This document shows, piece after piece, positions 1 through 5,805 of a DNA stretch of 7,147 nucleotides (positions within the stretch are counted from its first letter, which is position 1; each line of letters begins with the position of its first letter). The stretch is taken from the NCBI GenBank assembly GCA_035573655.1, contig DATMAC010000147.1, positions 1-7,147 of the forward strand. Direction: 5' to 3'. The notes beneath the pieces are model-generated. The model saw only the letters and a list, made by a program, of their open reading frames with translations, was not told the DNA's origin and did not search any database. The DNA is from Thermoflexus sp035573655. Its GTDB lineage: Bacteria; Chloroflexota; Anaerolineae; Thermoflexales; Thermoflexaceae. The translations under genes were made by a program, and so were the position numbers.

Positions 1-1176
1 CCCGCCGCTCCTCCCACCCCCACACCGGCGCCGAAGGTCGGGACACCCTACAAGATCGGCTTCATTGCCTCTATCACCGGCCCAGGAGCCAGCCTGGGGA
101 TCCCTGAGCGCAACGTCGCCCAGATGGTCCAGGCACAGCTCAACGCAGAAGGGGGAATCGTCGGCCCCGATGGGATACGCCATGAAGTGCAGATCCTGAT
201 CTTCGATGATGAGAGCAAGACCGACACGGCGGCCACCGTGACCCGGCGTCTCATCGAGCAAGAGGGTGTGGTGGTTCTCGTGGCTGGCACCCTCAGCGGC
301 CCGAGCCTGGCGATGGTGCCCATCGCCACGGAGGCCAAGGTGCCGATGATCTCGATGGCCTCCGCCCGCTCCATCATTGAGGATCCCGAGACGAAGAAGA
401 TGCGCGAGTGGATCTTCAAACCTGTTCCTGAGAACCTCCACTCCGCCCAGATGCAAGCCGATTACCTGAAGGCCGTGGGAGTGACGAAGGTCTGTCATCT
501 TTACGAGAACACCGCTTATGGACAAGATACCTTCGCCAGCGCCCAGGCGATCTTCCCGAAGGCGGGCATCGAGATCGTCTACGGCGATGCCTTCGAACGC
601 ACGGCGACCGAGTTCCCGCAGGTGGAGCGGGTGAAGGCCAGCGGCTGCCAGGCCGTGGTGATCGGTTCCATCCCGCCGGCCTCCGCACTGGTGAACGTAG
701 CAGTCCGCGACGCCTTGCCGGAGATCCGGATTGTGCACGGCCACGGCTCGTGCAACGCAGATCTGATCAAGAACGCGGGCCCGGCGGCGGAGGGCACGGT
801 GATGCCGTGCGGCAAGATCCTGGTGGCCGACCAGCTGCCGGACACAGATCCGGTGAAGAAGCTCAACCTGGACTTTGTCCGGGCCTACCAGGACTTCACG
901 AAGGGGGAGCCGATCAGCACCTTCGCCGGCCACGCTTATGACGCCCTGCAGTGGGCGCTGGCGGCCTTAAAGACCCTGCCGGATGGGCTGTCGCTGGCGG
1001 AGCAGCGGGCGAAGGTGCGAGAGGCCCTGGAGACCCAAATCCGGAACTTCCCCGGCACCCATGGCATCTTCAACGTGACCCCGGAGGATCACCTGGGCTT
1101 TAATTACACCGACTTTGTATTGGTCACAGTGAAGGACGGGAAATTCCAGATCCTTCCCAAGGATCAGTGGAAGTAG
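1..1176 (+). CDS. Branched-chain-amino-acid-type ABC transporter substrate-binding protein (5' partial)
   Basis: The frame is open from base 1, so the start, signal peptide and lipobox lie upstream of the window; the first in-frame ATG (124) is internal. Residues 1-16 as seen are a Pro/Thr/Ala-rich spacer of the kind that follows a lipoprotein anchor. The mature type I periplasmic-binding fold starts at YKIGFIASITGPGASLG, with a typical FDDESK segment after the first helix, and ends with a GTHGIFNVTPEDHLGFNY segment common near the C terminus of LivJ/LivK-like proteins (Peripla_BP_6 type). Length from the spacer onward (391 residues) is normal. It should be membrane-tethered and bind the solute delivered to LivHM. 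The disulfide cysteines of E. coli LIV-BP are not seen; four other cysteines lie near window residues 165, 216, 251 and 270. The substrate cannot be read from sequence; members bind amino acids, amides, urea or aromatic acids. The stop is TAG at 1174. Confidence 0.93.
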   Translation, partial: PAAPPTPTPAPKVGTPYKIGFIASITGPGASLGIPERNVAQMVQAQLNAEGGIVGPDGIRHEVQILIFDDESKTDTAATVTRRLIEQEGVVVLVAGTLSGPSLAMVPIATEAKVPMISMASARSIIEDPETKKMREWIFKPVPENLHSAQMQADYLKAVGVTKVCHLYENTAYGQDTFASAQAIFPKAGIEIVYGDAFERTATEFPQVERVKASGCQAVVIGSIPPASALVNVAVRDALPEIRIVHGHGSCNADLIKNAGPAAEGTVMPCGKILVADQLPDTDPVKKLNLDFVRAYQDFTKGEPISTFAGHAYDALQWALAALKTLPDGLSLAEQRAKVREALETQIRNFPGTHGIFNVTPEDHLGFNYTDFVLVTVKDGKFQILPKDQWK

Positions 1177-1205
1177 CGCTTCATCTTTGAGGCAATGGGA
1201 TGGTG

Positions 1206-1220
1206 AGGGCCAACGGCCCT
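1206..1220 (+). repeat. Small hairpin after the binding-protein gene
   Basis: AGGGCC (1206-1211) and GGCCCT (1215-1220) form a perfect 6-bp stem with an AAC loop, 30 nt after the stop codon. A C-run and only TTT follow, so it is at best a weak terminator. It lies just left of the much longer hairpin at 1231-1271 and may belong to the same composite element. Confidence 0.5.
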
Positions 1221-1230
1221 ACCCCCTTTC

Positions 1231-1271
1231 TCCCTCCTCCCCATGGCCCTGGGGGCCATGGGGAGGAGGGA
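1231..1271. repeat. Perfect 19-bp-stem hairpin
   Basis: Bases 1231-1249 are the exact reverse complement of 1253-1271, separated by TGG. The left arm is pyrimidine-rich (CCCTCCTCCCC) and the centre carries CATGGCCC/GGGCCATG. No T-run follows on either strand, so it does not look like an intrinsic terminator. It sits between the binding-protein and livH genes, where a stable RNA hairpin could protect the upstream mRNA from 3' decay and keep binding protein in excess of permease, as REP sequences do in some sugar transporter operons; that role is inferred. Confidence 0.85.
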
Positions 1272-1278
1272 TCCATTC

Positions 1279-1346
1279 GGGGCGAGCTGGGCGCCGTTTG
1301 TAGTAGGGCGCTTGAGCGTCCGTTCTGGATCATCCCAGCTCGCCCT
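1279..1346. repeat. GGGCGAGCTGGG inverted repeat, copy A
   Basis: GGGCGAGCTGGG (1280-1291) is perfectly complementary to CCCAGCTCGCCC (1334-1345); a G-T wobble at 1279/1346 extends it. The loop is about 42 nt and contains a nested GCGCC/GGCGC pair (1291-1295 with 1307-1311, an alternative to the outermost loop closure) and the 10-mer GGGCGCTTGA (1306-1315). A closely related inverted repeat with the same 10-mer in reverse orientation lies at 3631-3676, and both right arms run into TAAA. It has no coding potential that I would trust. Confidence 0.75.
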
Positions 1347-1367
1347 TAAAGCCATAGGGAACCAAAA

Positions 1368-1372
1368 AAGGA
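1368..1372 (+). promoter_or_regulatory. Ribosome binding site of livH
   Basis: AAGGA lies 7 nt before the ATG at 1380. This supports 1380 over the internal ATG at 1443, which has only a G-run in front of it. Confidence 0.6.
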
Positions 1373-1379
1373 AACCTGC

Positions 1380-2414
1380 ATGCTTCGAGGATGGCGTTGG
1401 GGAGAGCGCGTTCGGACACGGGAGGAAGCGAGCCGCGGGGGGATGATCGGCGTCACCCTGGGGCTGGTCGTGCTGTTGATCCTGCTGGGCCAGCGACACG
1501 GCTTCGGGACCGTTGAGTATCTTCAGTTTGCCCTGGACGGATTGCGCGGGGGCAGCATCTACGCATTGGTCGCCCTGGGCTTCGTCCTGGTTTATCGGGT
1601 GATGGGGGTGATCAACTTCGCCCAGGGGGCTTTTGTGATGCTGGGCCCCATGCTGACGGTGTCCTTCTATGAGCAGGGATGGCCTCCCGCCCCGGGCCTC
1701 CGCCTCGCTCTCTCGGCGCTGCTGGCGATGGGGATGGTCGGGGCGTTGGGGATGATCATCGAGCGGTTGACCTTGTATCCAGCACGGCGCGCTTCCCCCC
1801 TGACCCGCATCATCATCACCGTTGGCGTTTACCTCGCCCTCCAGGGGGCCGCCCTCTTATTGTGGGGGCCCTATGCTAAGGTCCTGCCCTCCTTCACCAG
1901 CCTGGGGTTGGTGGATCCCACGCTCCGACTGGGAGGGCTACGGATCAAGGCGCAGAGCCTTTGGATCTGGGGGACGCTGATCGCGGCGATGCTCGCCCTC
2001 GGGCTGTTCTTCGGCCGCACGACCCTCGGCAAGGCAATGCGGGCCTGCGCGGTCAACCGTCTGGCCGCCCAGCTGATGGGCATCCGCGTGGATACCATGA
2101 GCGCACTCGCCTTTGGCATGGCCGCTGTCCTCGGTGCGATGGGCGGGATCGTCCTGAGCCCAGCGACCCGGGTGACGTACGATATGGGGCTGGAGCTGGG
2201 GTTGAAGGGGTTCGTGGCGGCCATCATGGGCAGTCTGGTCAGCTTCCCAGGCGCCGTGTTGGGCGGCCTCCTGCTGGGCGCGCTGGAGAACCTGTGGGCC
2301 GGGGTCACGATGGCCGGCTTCAAGGATCTCTTCGCCTTTGTGGTCCTGATCCTGGTCCTGCTGTTCCACCCCCGCGGGTTCGCTGGGGAGGAAGTGGAGC
2401 CGGAGCGAGCTTAA
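1380..2414 (+). CDS. livH: Branched-chain amino acid-type ABC transporter permease LivH
   Basis: An integral inner-membrane subunit that forms the translocation path with LivM. The family hallmark GGSIYALVALGFVLVY is at residues 57-72, followed by INFAQG at 78-83, and several hydrophobic helices continue to the C terminus (FAFVVLILVLLFHPRG). The length is 344 residues, against about 290-310 for common LivH proteins. The excess is at the N terminus: an Arg-rich stretch (residues 1-21) and an additional hydrophobic segment (about 23-37) before the usual first helix. The start at 1380 is chosen for its AAGGA site; ATG 1443 (323 residues) would drop the charged stretch but keep the extra helix. 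A 203-nt repeat-bearing gap separates it from the binding-protein gene, and livM starts 15 nt after its TAA. Family assignment is secure; substrate is unknown. Confidence 0.94.
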   Translation: MLRGWRWGERVRTREEASRGGMIGVTLGLVVLLILLGQRHGFGTVEYLQFALDGLRGGSIYALVALGFVLVYRVMGVINFAQGAFVMLGPMLTVSFYEQGWPPAPGLRLALSALLAMGMVGALGMIIERLTLYPARRASPLTRIIITVGVYLALQGAALLLWGPYAKVLPSFTSLGLVDPTLRLGGLRIKAQSLWIWGTLIAAMLALGLFFGRTTLGKAMRACAVNRLAAQLMGIRVDTMSALAFGMAAVLGAMGGIVLSPATRVTYDMGLELGLKGFVAAIMGSLVSFPGAVLGGLLLGALENLWAGVTMAGFKDLFAFVVLILVLLFHPRGFAGEEVEPERA

Positions 2415-2416
2415 AC

Positions 2417-2423
2417 AAGGGGA
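2417..2423 (+). promoter_or_regulatory. Ribosome binding site of livM
   Basis: AAGGGGA lies 6 nt before the livM ATG at 2430 and 2 nt after the livH stop codon, so livM is probably translated from the same transcript as livH. Confidence 0.6.
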
Positions 2424-2429
2424 AACGAG

Positions 2430-3515
2430 ATGCGACGGGTCGCTCTTCCTTCTCATGCCGTGGGGTTCGCTATCGGCCTCCCGCTGATCCTGGCGATCGG
2501 GTGGCTGGAGGCATTCCGCCCCATGGGCCTTTCCATGCCCGCCCTCACCGGAGGCCTGCTGACCCTGGACACGATGATCCGCGTCGGCCTGTTCACCATC
2601 GTCCTGGTCGGGCTGAACCTCTTGATGGGATACGCCGGGCAGGTCTCCCTGGGACAGGCTGCGTTTTATGGGATGGGGGCTTTCTTCTCCGCCATCCTCA
2701 CGGTGCGAGGCCACGCCCTGGGGATCCCCGCGGCGGTGACGGACCAGTGGTGGTGGCCGTGGCTGGTGATGTTCAGCGGGGCCCTCTTGGTGGGCCTGGC
2801 AGCTTACGGGATCGGGCGCCCGATCCTTCGACTGCGGGGCCATTACCTGGCAATGGCTACCTTGAGCCTGGGGATCGTGGTTTACATCCTGCTTCGGGAG
2901 AACCTGGGGTTGCCCCATCTTAACCTGACCGGGGGGTTCGATGGGATTCAAGGGATCCCGCGGCTGCGGGTAGGGGGAGTCACCCTCTGGCCCGCCTGGC
3001 GCTATTACTTTCTGGTCTGGCTGTTCGCCTTCGGGGCGATCGCCTTAGGCCTCCGGGTGGTCCACTCCCGGGTGGGCCGAGCGCTGCGGGCGATCCACGG
3101 CAGCGAGCTCGCGGCGGAGAGCATAGGGGTGGCGGTTCCTCACTACAAGGCCCAGATCTTCGCCCTCAGCGCGGCGCTGGCGGCCCTGGCCGGAAGCCTC
3201 TACGCCCATTTCCAGACCACCGTGATCCCGGCGACCTTCGGGTTCGGTCCTTCTCTGGAACTGGTGGTGATGTCCGCCGTGGGCGGCATGGCCAGCATCT
3301 GGGGGGCCCCATTCGGGGCGCTGACGATCCTGCTGGTTCAGGAAGCCTTGCGCACCCAACTGCATCGGGTCATCCCCAACGCCCAAGGGGAATTCGAAGC
3401 CATCGCCTTCGGGGTGATTTTGGTGCTGATTATGTTGTTCCTTCCGGAGGGCTTGACCGTGGGAGGGCTCCGCTGGCTCCGGAGCCATCCCCGCCTGCGC
3501 CCGGGATCGCGCTGA
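2430..3515 (+). CDS. livM: Branched-chain amino acid-type ABC transporter permease LivM
   Basis: The second membrane subunit of the importer, pairing with LivH. GYAGQVSLGQAAFYGMGAF at residues 67-85 is the LivM signature, and LRLRGHYLAMATLSLGIV (about 133-150) is a second conserved block. The cytoplasmic coupling region (RVGRALRAI...SIGV, about 214-234) should contact the ATPases and is followed by a helix rich in Ala and Leu (AQIFALSAALAALAGSLYAH). The length of 361 residues is within the family range and about nine hydrophobic segments are visible. It starts 15 nt after livH with a good Shine-Dalgarno site and ends with TGA at 3513. The next gene, livG, is separated by about 200 nt carrying repeats. 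Substrate specificity is not visible. Confidence 0.95.
   Translation: MRRVALPSHAVGFAIGLPLILAIGWLEAFRPMGLSMPALTGGLLTLDTMIRVGLFTIVLVGLNLLMGYAGQVSLGQAAFYGMGAFFSAILTVRGHALGIPAAVTDQWWWPWLVMFSGALLVGLAAYGIGRPILRLRGHYLAMATLSLGIVVYILLRENLGLPHLNLTGGFDGIQGIPRLRVGGVTLWPAWRYYFLVWLFAFGAIALGLRVVHSRVGRALRAIHGSELAAESIGVAVPHYKAQIFALSAALAALAGSLYAHFQTTVIPATFGFGPSLELVVMSAVGGMASIWGAPFGALTILLVQEALRTQLHRVIPNAQGEFEAIAFGVILVLIMLFLPEGLTVGGLRWLRSHPRLRPGSR
2809..2826. repeat. 18-bp perfect palindrome inside livM
   Basis: GGATCGGGCGCCCGATCC reads identically on both strands. It encodes the GIGRPIL stretch just before a conserved block of LivM, so codon constraint explains part of it. No sign that it is a regulatory site. 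Confidence 0.4.
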
Positions 3516-3580
3516 AACGAGCGGAGCTTCTTCCACACTTTGTTTCTAAGGATGGATACGCGGTGGGGGAAGTGAATCGC

Positions 3581-3622
3581 TCCTTCCCCCTCCCCACGGC
3601 CCCAAGAGCCGTGAGGAAAGGA
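3581..3622. repeat. Degenerate pyrimidine-rich hairpin, counterpart of 1231-1271
   Basis: CACGGC (3595-3600) pairs with GCCGTG (3608-3613); after one mismatch CCT-type bases (3591-3593) pair with 3615-3617, and TCCTT (3581-3585) can pair with AAGGA (3618-3622) across a C-rich bulge. The left arm (TCCCCACGGCCC) resembles the left arm of the perfect hairpin at 1231-1271 (TCCCCATGGCCC). It looks like a decayed copy of the same element. No T-run follows. Confidence 0.55.
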
Positions 3623-3630
3623 TGAGAGGT

Positions 3631-3676
3631 GTTTCAGGGGCGAGCGGGATGTCAAGCGCCCCGCTCGCCCCTAAAC
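3631..3676. repeat. GGGGCGAGCGGG inverted repeat, copy B
   Basis: AGGGGCGAGCGGG (3636-3648) is perfectly complementary to CCCGCTCGCCCCT (3660-3672). GTTT (3631-3634) pairs with AAAC (3673-3676) around a bulged C at 3635, giving a 17-bp stem and an 11-nt loop. The segment TCAAGCGCCC (3652-3661) is the reverse complement of GGGCGCTTGA in the copy A loop. It lies between livM and the probable livG start; a purely formal GTG start at 3629 would read through it. Confidence 0.75.
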
Positions 3677-3718
3677 CCCTACCGGAAACGAACCGCAGGA
3701 GTTGGGAGTCGATTCCCG

Positions 3719-4555
3719 ATGGAAATGAGCTTGCGGATCCGAGTGGATGGAACCGAGAAACTCAGGGAAGGGCCGTTGTTGGAGGTCATCCGGGTATCTA
3801 AGGCCTTTGGCGGCTTGATGGCCTTGGTGGACGTCTCCCTTCGGGTGTGGCCGGGCCAGATCAAGGGGCTGATCGGCCCCAACGGGGCGGGGAAGACCAC
3901 CCTGTTCAACCTGATCACTGGCATGCTGCGCCCGACCTCGGGGGAGATCCGCTTCGACGGGCGGTCCCTTGTCGGCCTGCCGCCCCATCGGATCGCCGCG
4001 CTGGGGATCGCTCGCACGTTCCAAAACGTCCAGCCATTTCCGGGGATGACCGTGCTGGAGCACGTGCTGGTCGGGGGTCACCGCCACGGGCGGAGCGGCC
4101 TTTTGGGAGCGATCTTCCGAACCCCACAGATGCGACAGGAAGAGAAAGCGGCGCATGCTCGGGCGTGGGAGATCCTGGAGCGGGTAGGGTTGAAGGAGTG
4201 GGCCCATCGCCCGGCGGAGAGCCTGCCCTTGGGGCTGCAACGGATTGTGGAGATCGCGCGGGCCCTCGCCGCCAGCCCTCGGCTTTTATTGCTGGACGAA
4301 CCGGGGTCAGGGCTGAACCCGATGGAGAAAGCTCAACTGGCGGAATTGATCCGCTCCCTCCGCCAGGAGGGCATCACCATGCTCCTGGTGGAACACGATA
4401 TGAATTTGGTGATGGAGTTGGCGGATGAGATCGCCGTCTTGGATTACGGGCGGTTGATCGCCGAGGGGCCTCCCGAGGTGATCCGCCAGGATCCTCAAGT
4501 GATCGCTGCCTATCTGGGCGAGGAGGATATGGTGCCGGATGCAGCTCAAGGTTGA
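3719..4555 (+). CDS. livG: Branched-chain amino acid-type ABC transporter ATP-binding protein LivG
   Basis: Cytoplasmic ATPase that pairs with LivF and powers LivHM. Counted from ATG 3719 (278 residues): Walker A GPNGAGKT at 53-60, a signature region reading LPLGLQR instead of LSGGQ (LivG proteins commonly have LPYGQQR-like variants), Walker B LLLLDEP followed by GSGLNP as in E. coli LivG, and the H-loop in LLVEHDM. The C terminus VIAAYLGEED is the usual ending. The start is uncertain. ATG 3719 has GGGAG 10 nt upstream. TTG 3776 or 3779, preceded by AGGGAAGGG (3764-3772), gives 259 or 258 residues, closer to the 255 of E. coli LivG. A GTG at 3629 would add about 30 residues encoded by a repeat and is unlikely. 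The stop TGA at 4553 lies inside livF, consistent with translational coupling. Confidence 0.93.
   Translation: MEMSLRIRVDGTEKLREGPLLEVIRVSKAFGGLMALVDVSLRVWPGQIKGLIGPNGAGKTTLFNLITGMLRPTSGEIRFDGRSLVGLPPHRIAALGIARTFQNVQPFPGMTVLEHVLVGGHRHGRSGLLGAIFRTPQMRQEEKAAHARAWEILERVGLKEWAHRPAESLPLGLQRIVEIARALAASPRLLLLDEPGSGLNPMEKAQLAELIRSLRQEGITMLLVEHDMNLVMELADEIAVLDYGRLIAEGPPEVIRQDPQVIAAYLGEEDMVPDAAQG
3764..3772 (+). promoter_or_regulatory. Possible ribosome binding site for a downstream TTG start of livG
   Basis: AGGGAAGGG lies a few bases before in-frame TTG codons at 3776 and 3779. From there the protein would begin LLEVIRVSKAFGG, which matches where ATPases of this family usually begin. It competes with the ATG at 3719 as the true start. 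Confidence 0.4.
4521..4526 (+). promoter_or_regulatory. Ribosome binding site of livF inside livG
   Basis: AGGAGG within the last codons of livG lies 12 nt before the livF ATG at 4539. The spacing is slightly long, but no nearer site in frame exists. Confidence 0.5.
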
Positions 4556-5384
4556 AGCGCTTCGGGCCGCCTACGGCCCGGTGCAGGTCCTCCATGGGGT
4601 TTCCCTGCAGGTGGGCGCCGGGGAGATCGTGACGGTGATCGGCGCAAACGGCGCGGGGAAGACCACATTGTTGCGGGCGATCAGCGGGCTGCTGCGCCCC
4701 ACGGCTGGGCGGATTTGGTTTGACGGACAGGAGATCACCGGATGGCCGCCGGAACGGATCGTCGCCTTAGGGTTGGTTCAGATCCCGGAACGACGACAAC
4801 TCTTCGCTTCCATGAGCGTCGAGGACAACCTCTACCTGGGGGCTTATCTGCGCCTCCGTCGAGGGGAACGAAAGGCGGTGGAGGAGGACCTGCAGCGGGT
4901 GTATGAGCTCTTCCCCCGACTGAAGGAGCGGCGACGGCAGATCGCCGGGACCCTCAGCGGGGGGGAGCAGCAGATGCTGGCCATCGGTCGCGGCTTGATG
5001 GCCCGGCCGCGGATGTTGCTCCTGGATGAGCCCTCCCTGGGCCTCGCCCCGCTGTTGGTTCAGGAACTCTTCCGGGTGATCCGCTCCCTGCGGGAGCAAG
5101 GCCTGACCGTGCTCCTGGTGGAACAAAACGCCCGCCAGGCCCTGCGGGTGGCCGATCGCGCCTACGTGATGGAGACCGGGCGGATCGTGCGGGAGGGACC
5201 TGCAGTGGAGCTCCTCGAGGACCCCGCCCTCCAGGCCGCTTATCTGGGAGGGTCCTCCCCTCGCTGGACTCCTCCATCCTCTTCGGCGGAGGCGAACCAT
5301 TATGCCCGTCCTACCCGAGCAATTGCGTCAGGTCATGCGGCGGTGGGCGAGCACGGTGACCGTGGTGACCATGCGGGCGGATGA
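4539..5384 (+). CDS. livF: Branched-chain amino acid-type ABC transporter ATP-binding protein LivF, C-terminally extended
   Basis: Second ATPase of the importer. Walker A GANGAGKT is at residues 35-42, IPERRQLFASMSVEDNL at about 82-98 is typical LivF, the signature LSGGEQQ is at 139-145, Walker B MLLLDEP at 159-165, and LLVEQNARQAL shows the Gln-Asn in place of His that is normal in LivF. Family similarity ends at AYLGG (residues 234-238), where E. coli LivF also ends. Here the frame continues for 43 residues (239-281) rich in Ser, Pro, Ala, His and Gly. The last 83 nt (5302-5384) overlap the flavin reductase gene in another frame. No stop occurs earlier in this frame, so the extension is a direct reading; a single indel near 5250 would not give a short LivF either. 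The tail looks like read-out of non-selected sequence, not a domain. Confidence 0.92.
   Translation: MQLKVEALRAAYGPVQVLHGVSLQVGAGEIVTVIGANGAGKTTLLRAISGLLRPTAGRIWFDGQEITGWPPERIVALGLVQIPERRQLFASMSVEDNLYLGAYLRLRRGERKAVEEDLQRVYELFPRLKERRRQIAGTLSGGEQQMLAIGRGLMARPRMLLLDEPSLGLAPLLVQELFRVIRSLREQGLTVLLVEQNARQALRVADRAYVMETGRIVREGPAVELLEDPALQAAYLGGSSPRWTPPSSSAEANHYARPTRAIASGHAAVGEHGDRGDHAGG
5288..5292 (+). promoter_or_regulatory. Ribosome binding site of the flavin reductase gene
   Basis: GGAGG lies 9 nt before the ATG at 5302, within the reading frame of the LivF tail. It supports 5302 as the start and therefore the long gene overlap. Confidence 0.55.
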
Positions 5385-5805
5385 TCAGATCCACGGCCTC
5401 ACCGTCACCGCCTTCACCAGCGTGTCCATGAACCCGCCGCTGGTCCTGGTCTGCATTCAAAACGACAGCCGTAGCGAGAACATCCTGCGGGAAGGGCGCT
5501 GTTTCGCGGTGAACTTCCTGGCCGAGGATCAGGCAGAGCTCTCCGAGCGCTTCGCCGGGCGGATCCCGGCGATCGATCGCTTCGAGGGCCTCCCCTATCA
5601 AACGGCGGTGACGGGCGCGCCCATCCTCAAGAATGCCCTCGCTTACTTGGATTGCACGGTAGCCAGCGCCTACTGGGGAGGCGATCACACCATTTACCTT
5701 GGCTTGGTGGAGGACGCGGGGGTCCTGCGCGAAGGATCCCCCCTGCTCTACTTCCAAGGCGCCTATCGACGCTTGGCGCCTGAGACCGGAGGGAGCGCGC
5801 CATGA
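5302..5805 (+). CDS. Flavin reductase family protein (HpaC-like FMN-binding split barrel)
   Basis: Probably reduces FMN or FAD with NAD(P)H and passes the reduced flavin to a partner enzyme. The 167 residues match the short-chain flavin reductase family (Flavin_Reduct, HpaC/ActVB/NtaB type). The N-terminal helix LPEQLRQVMRRWASTVTVVT (residues 4-23) is standard. HGLTV at 31-35 and TAFTSVSMNPPLVLVCI at 36-52 form the flavin-binding core, followed by SENILREGRCFAVNFLAE, and the usual C-terminal YLGLVEDAGV...PLLYFQGAYRRL. The start at 5302 has GGAGG and gives the expected N terminus. The gene overlaps livF by 83 nt and the next gene by 4 nt (ATGA). No oxygenase partner is in the window; HpaB-type 4-hydroxyphenylacetate 3-hydroxylase is the commonest partner, so HpaC is possible but not proven. 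Some family members are ferric or general flavin reductases. Confidence 0.9.
   Translation: MPVLPEQLRQVMRRWASTVTVVTMRADDQIHGLTVTAFTSVSMNPPLVLVCIQNDSRSENILREGRCFAVNFLAEDQAELSERFAGRIPAIDRFEGLPYQTAVTGAPILKNALAYLDCTVASAYWGGDHTIYLGLVEDAGVLREGSPLLYFQGAYRRLAPETGGSAP
5788..5793 (+). promoter_or_regulatory. Ribosome binding site of the dapA-like gene
   Basis: GGAGGG lies 8 nt before ATG 5802. The start overlaps the upstream stop codon in ATGA, so translation is probably coupled. Confidence 0.6.

Noticed and set aside
1231..1271. Intrinsic transcription terminator
   Set aside because: The stem is strong, but no run of T follows on either strand. The same applies to the hairpins at 3581-3676.
1243..1446. 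Short open frame starting in the 19-bp hairpin and ending inside livH
   Set aside because: The ATG is part of the palindrome centre, there is no usable ribosome binding site, and the frame overlaps the repeats and livH.
1961..2923. Second + strand open frame (320 codons) across the livH-livM junction
   Set aside because: Arg/Gly/Pro-rich low-information translation in a shifted frame of two certain permease genes, with no recognisable motif.
1938..2951. Long minus-strand open frame (337 codons) antisense to livH and livM
   Set aside because: Its product is Gln/His/Pro/Asp-rich with no domain, as expected for the complement of high-GC codons. The + strand genes in the same place have clear family motifs.
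3622..3801. 59-codon open frame from ATG 3622 through the copy B repeat into livG
   Set aside because: It reads the inverted repeat in one frame and then livG out of frame; Ser/Pro/Gly-rich with no resemblance to a known small protein.
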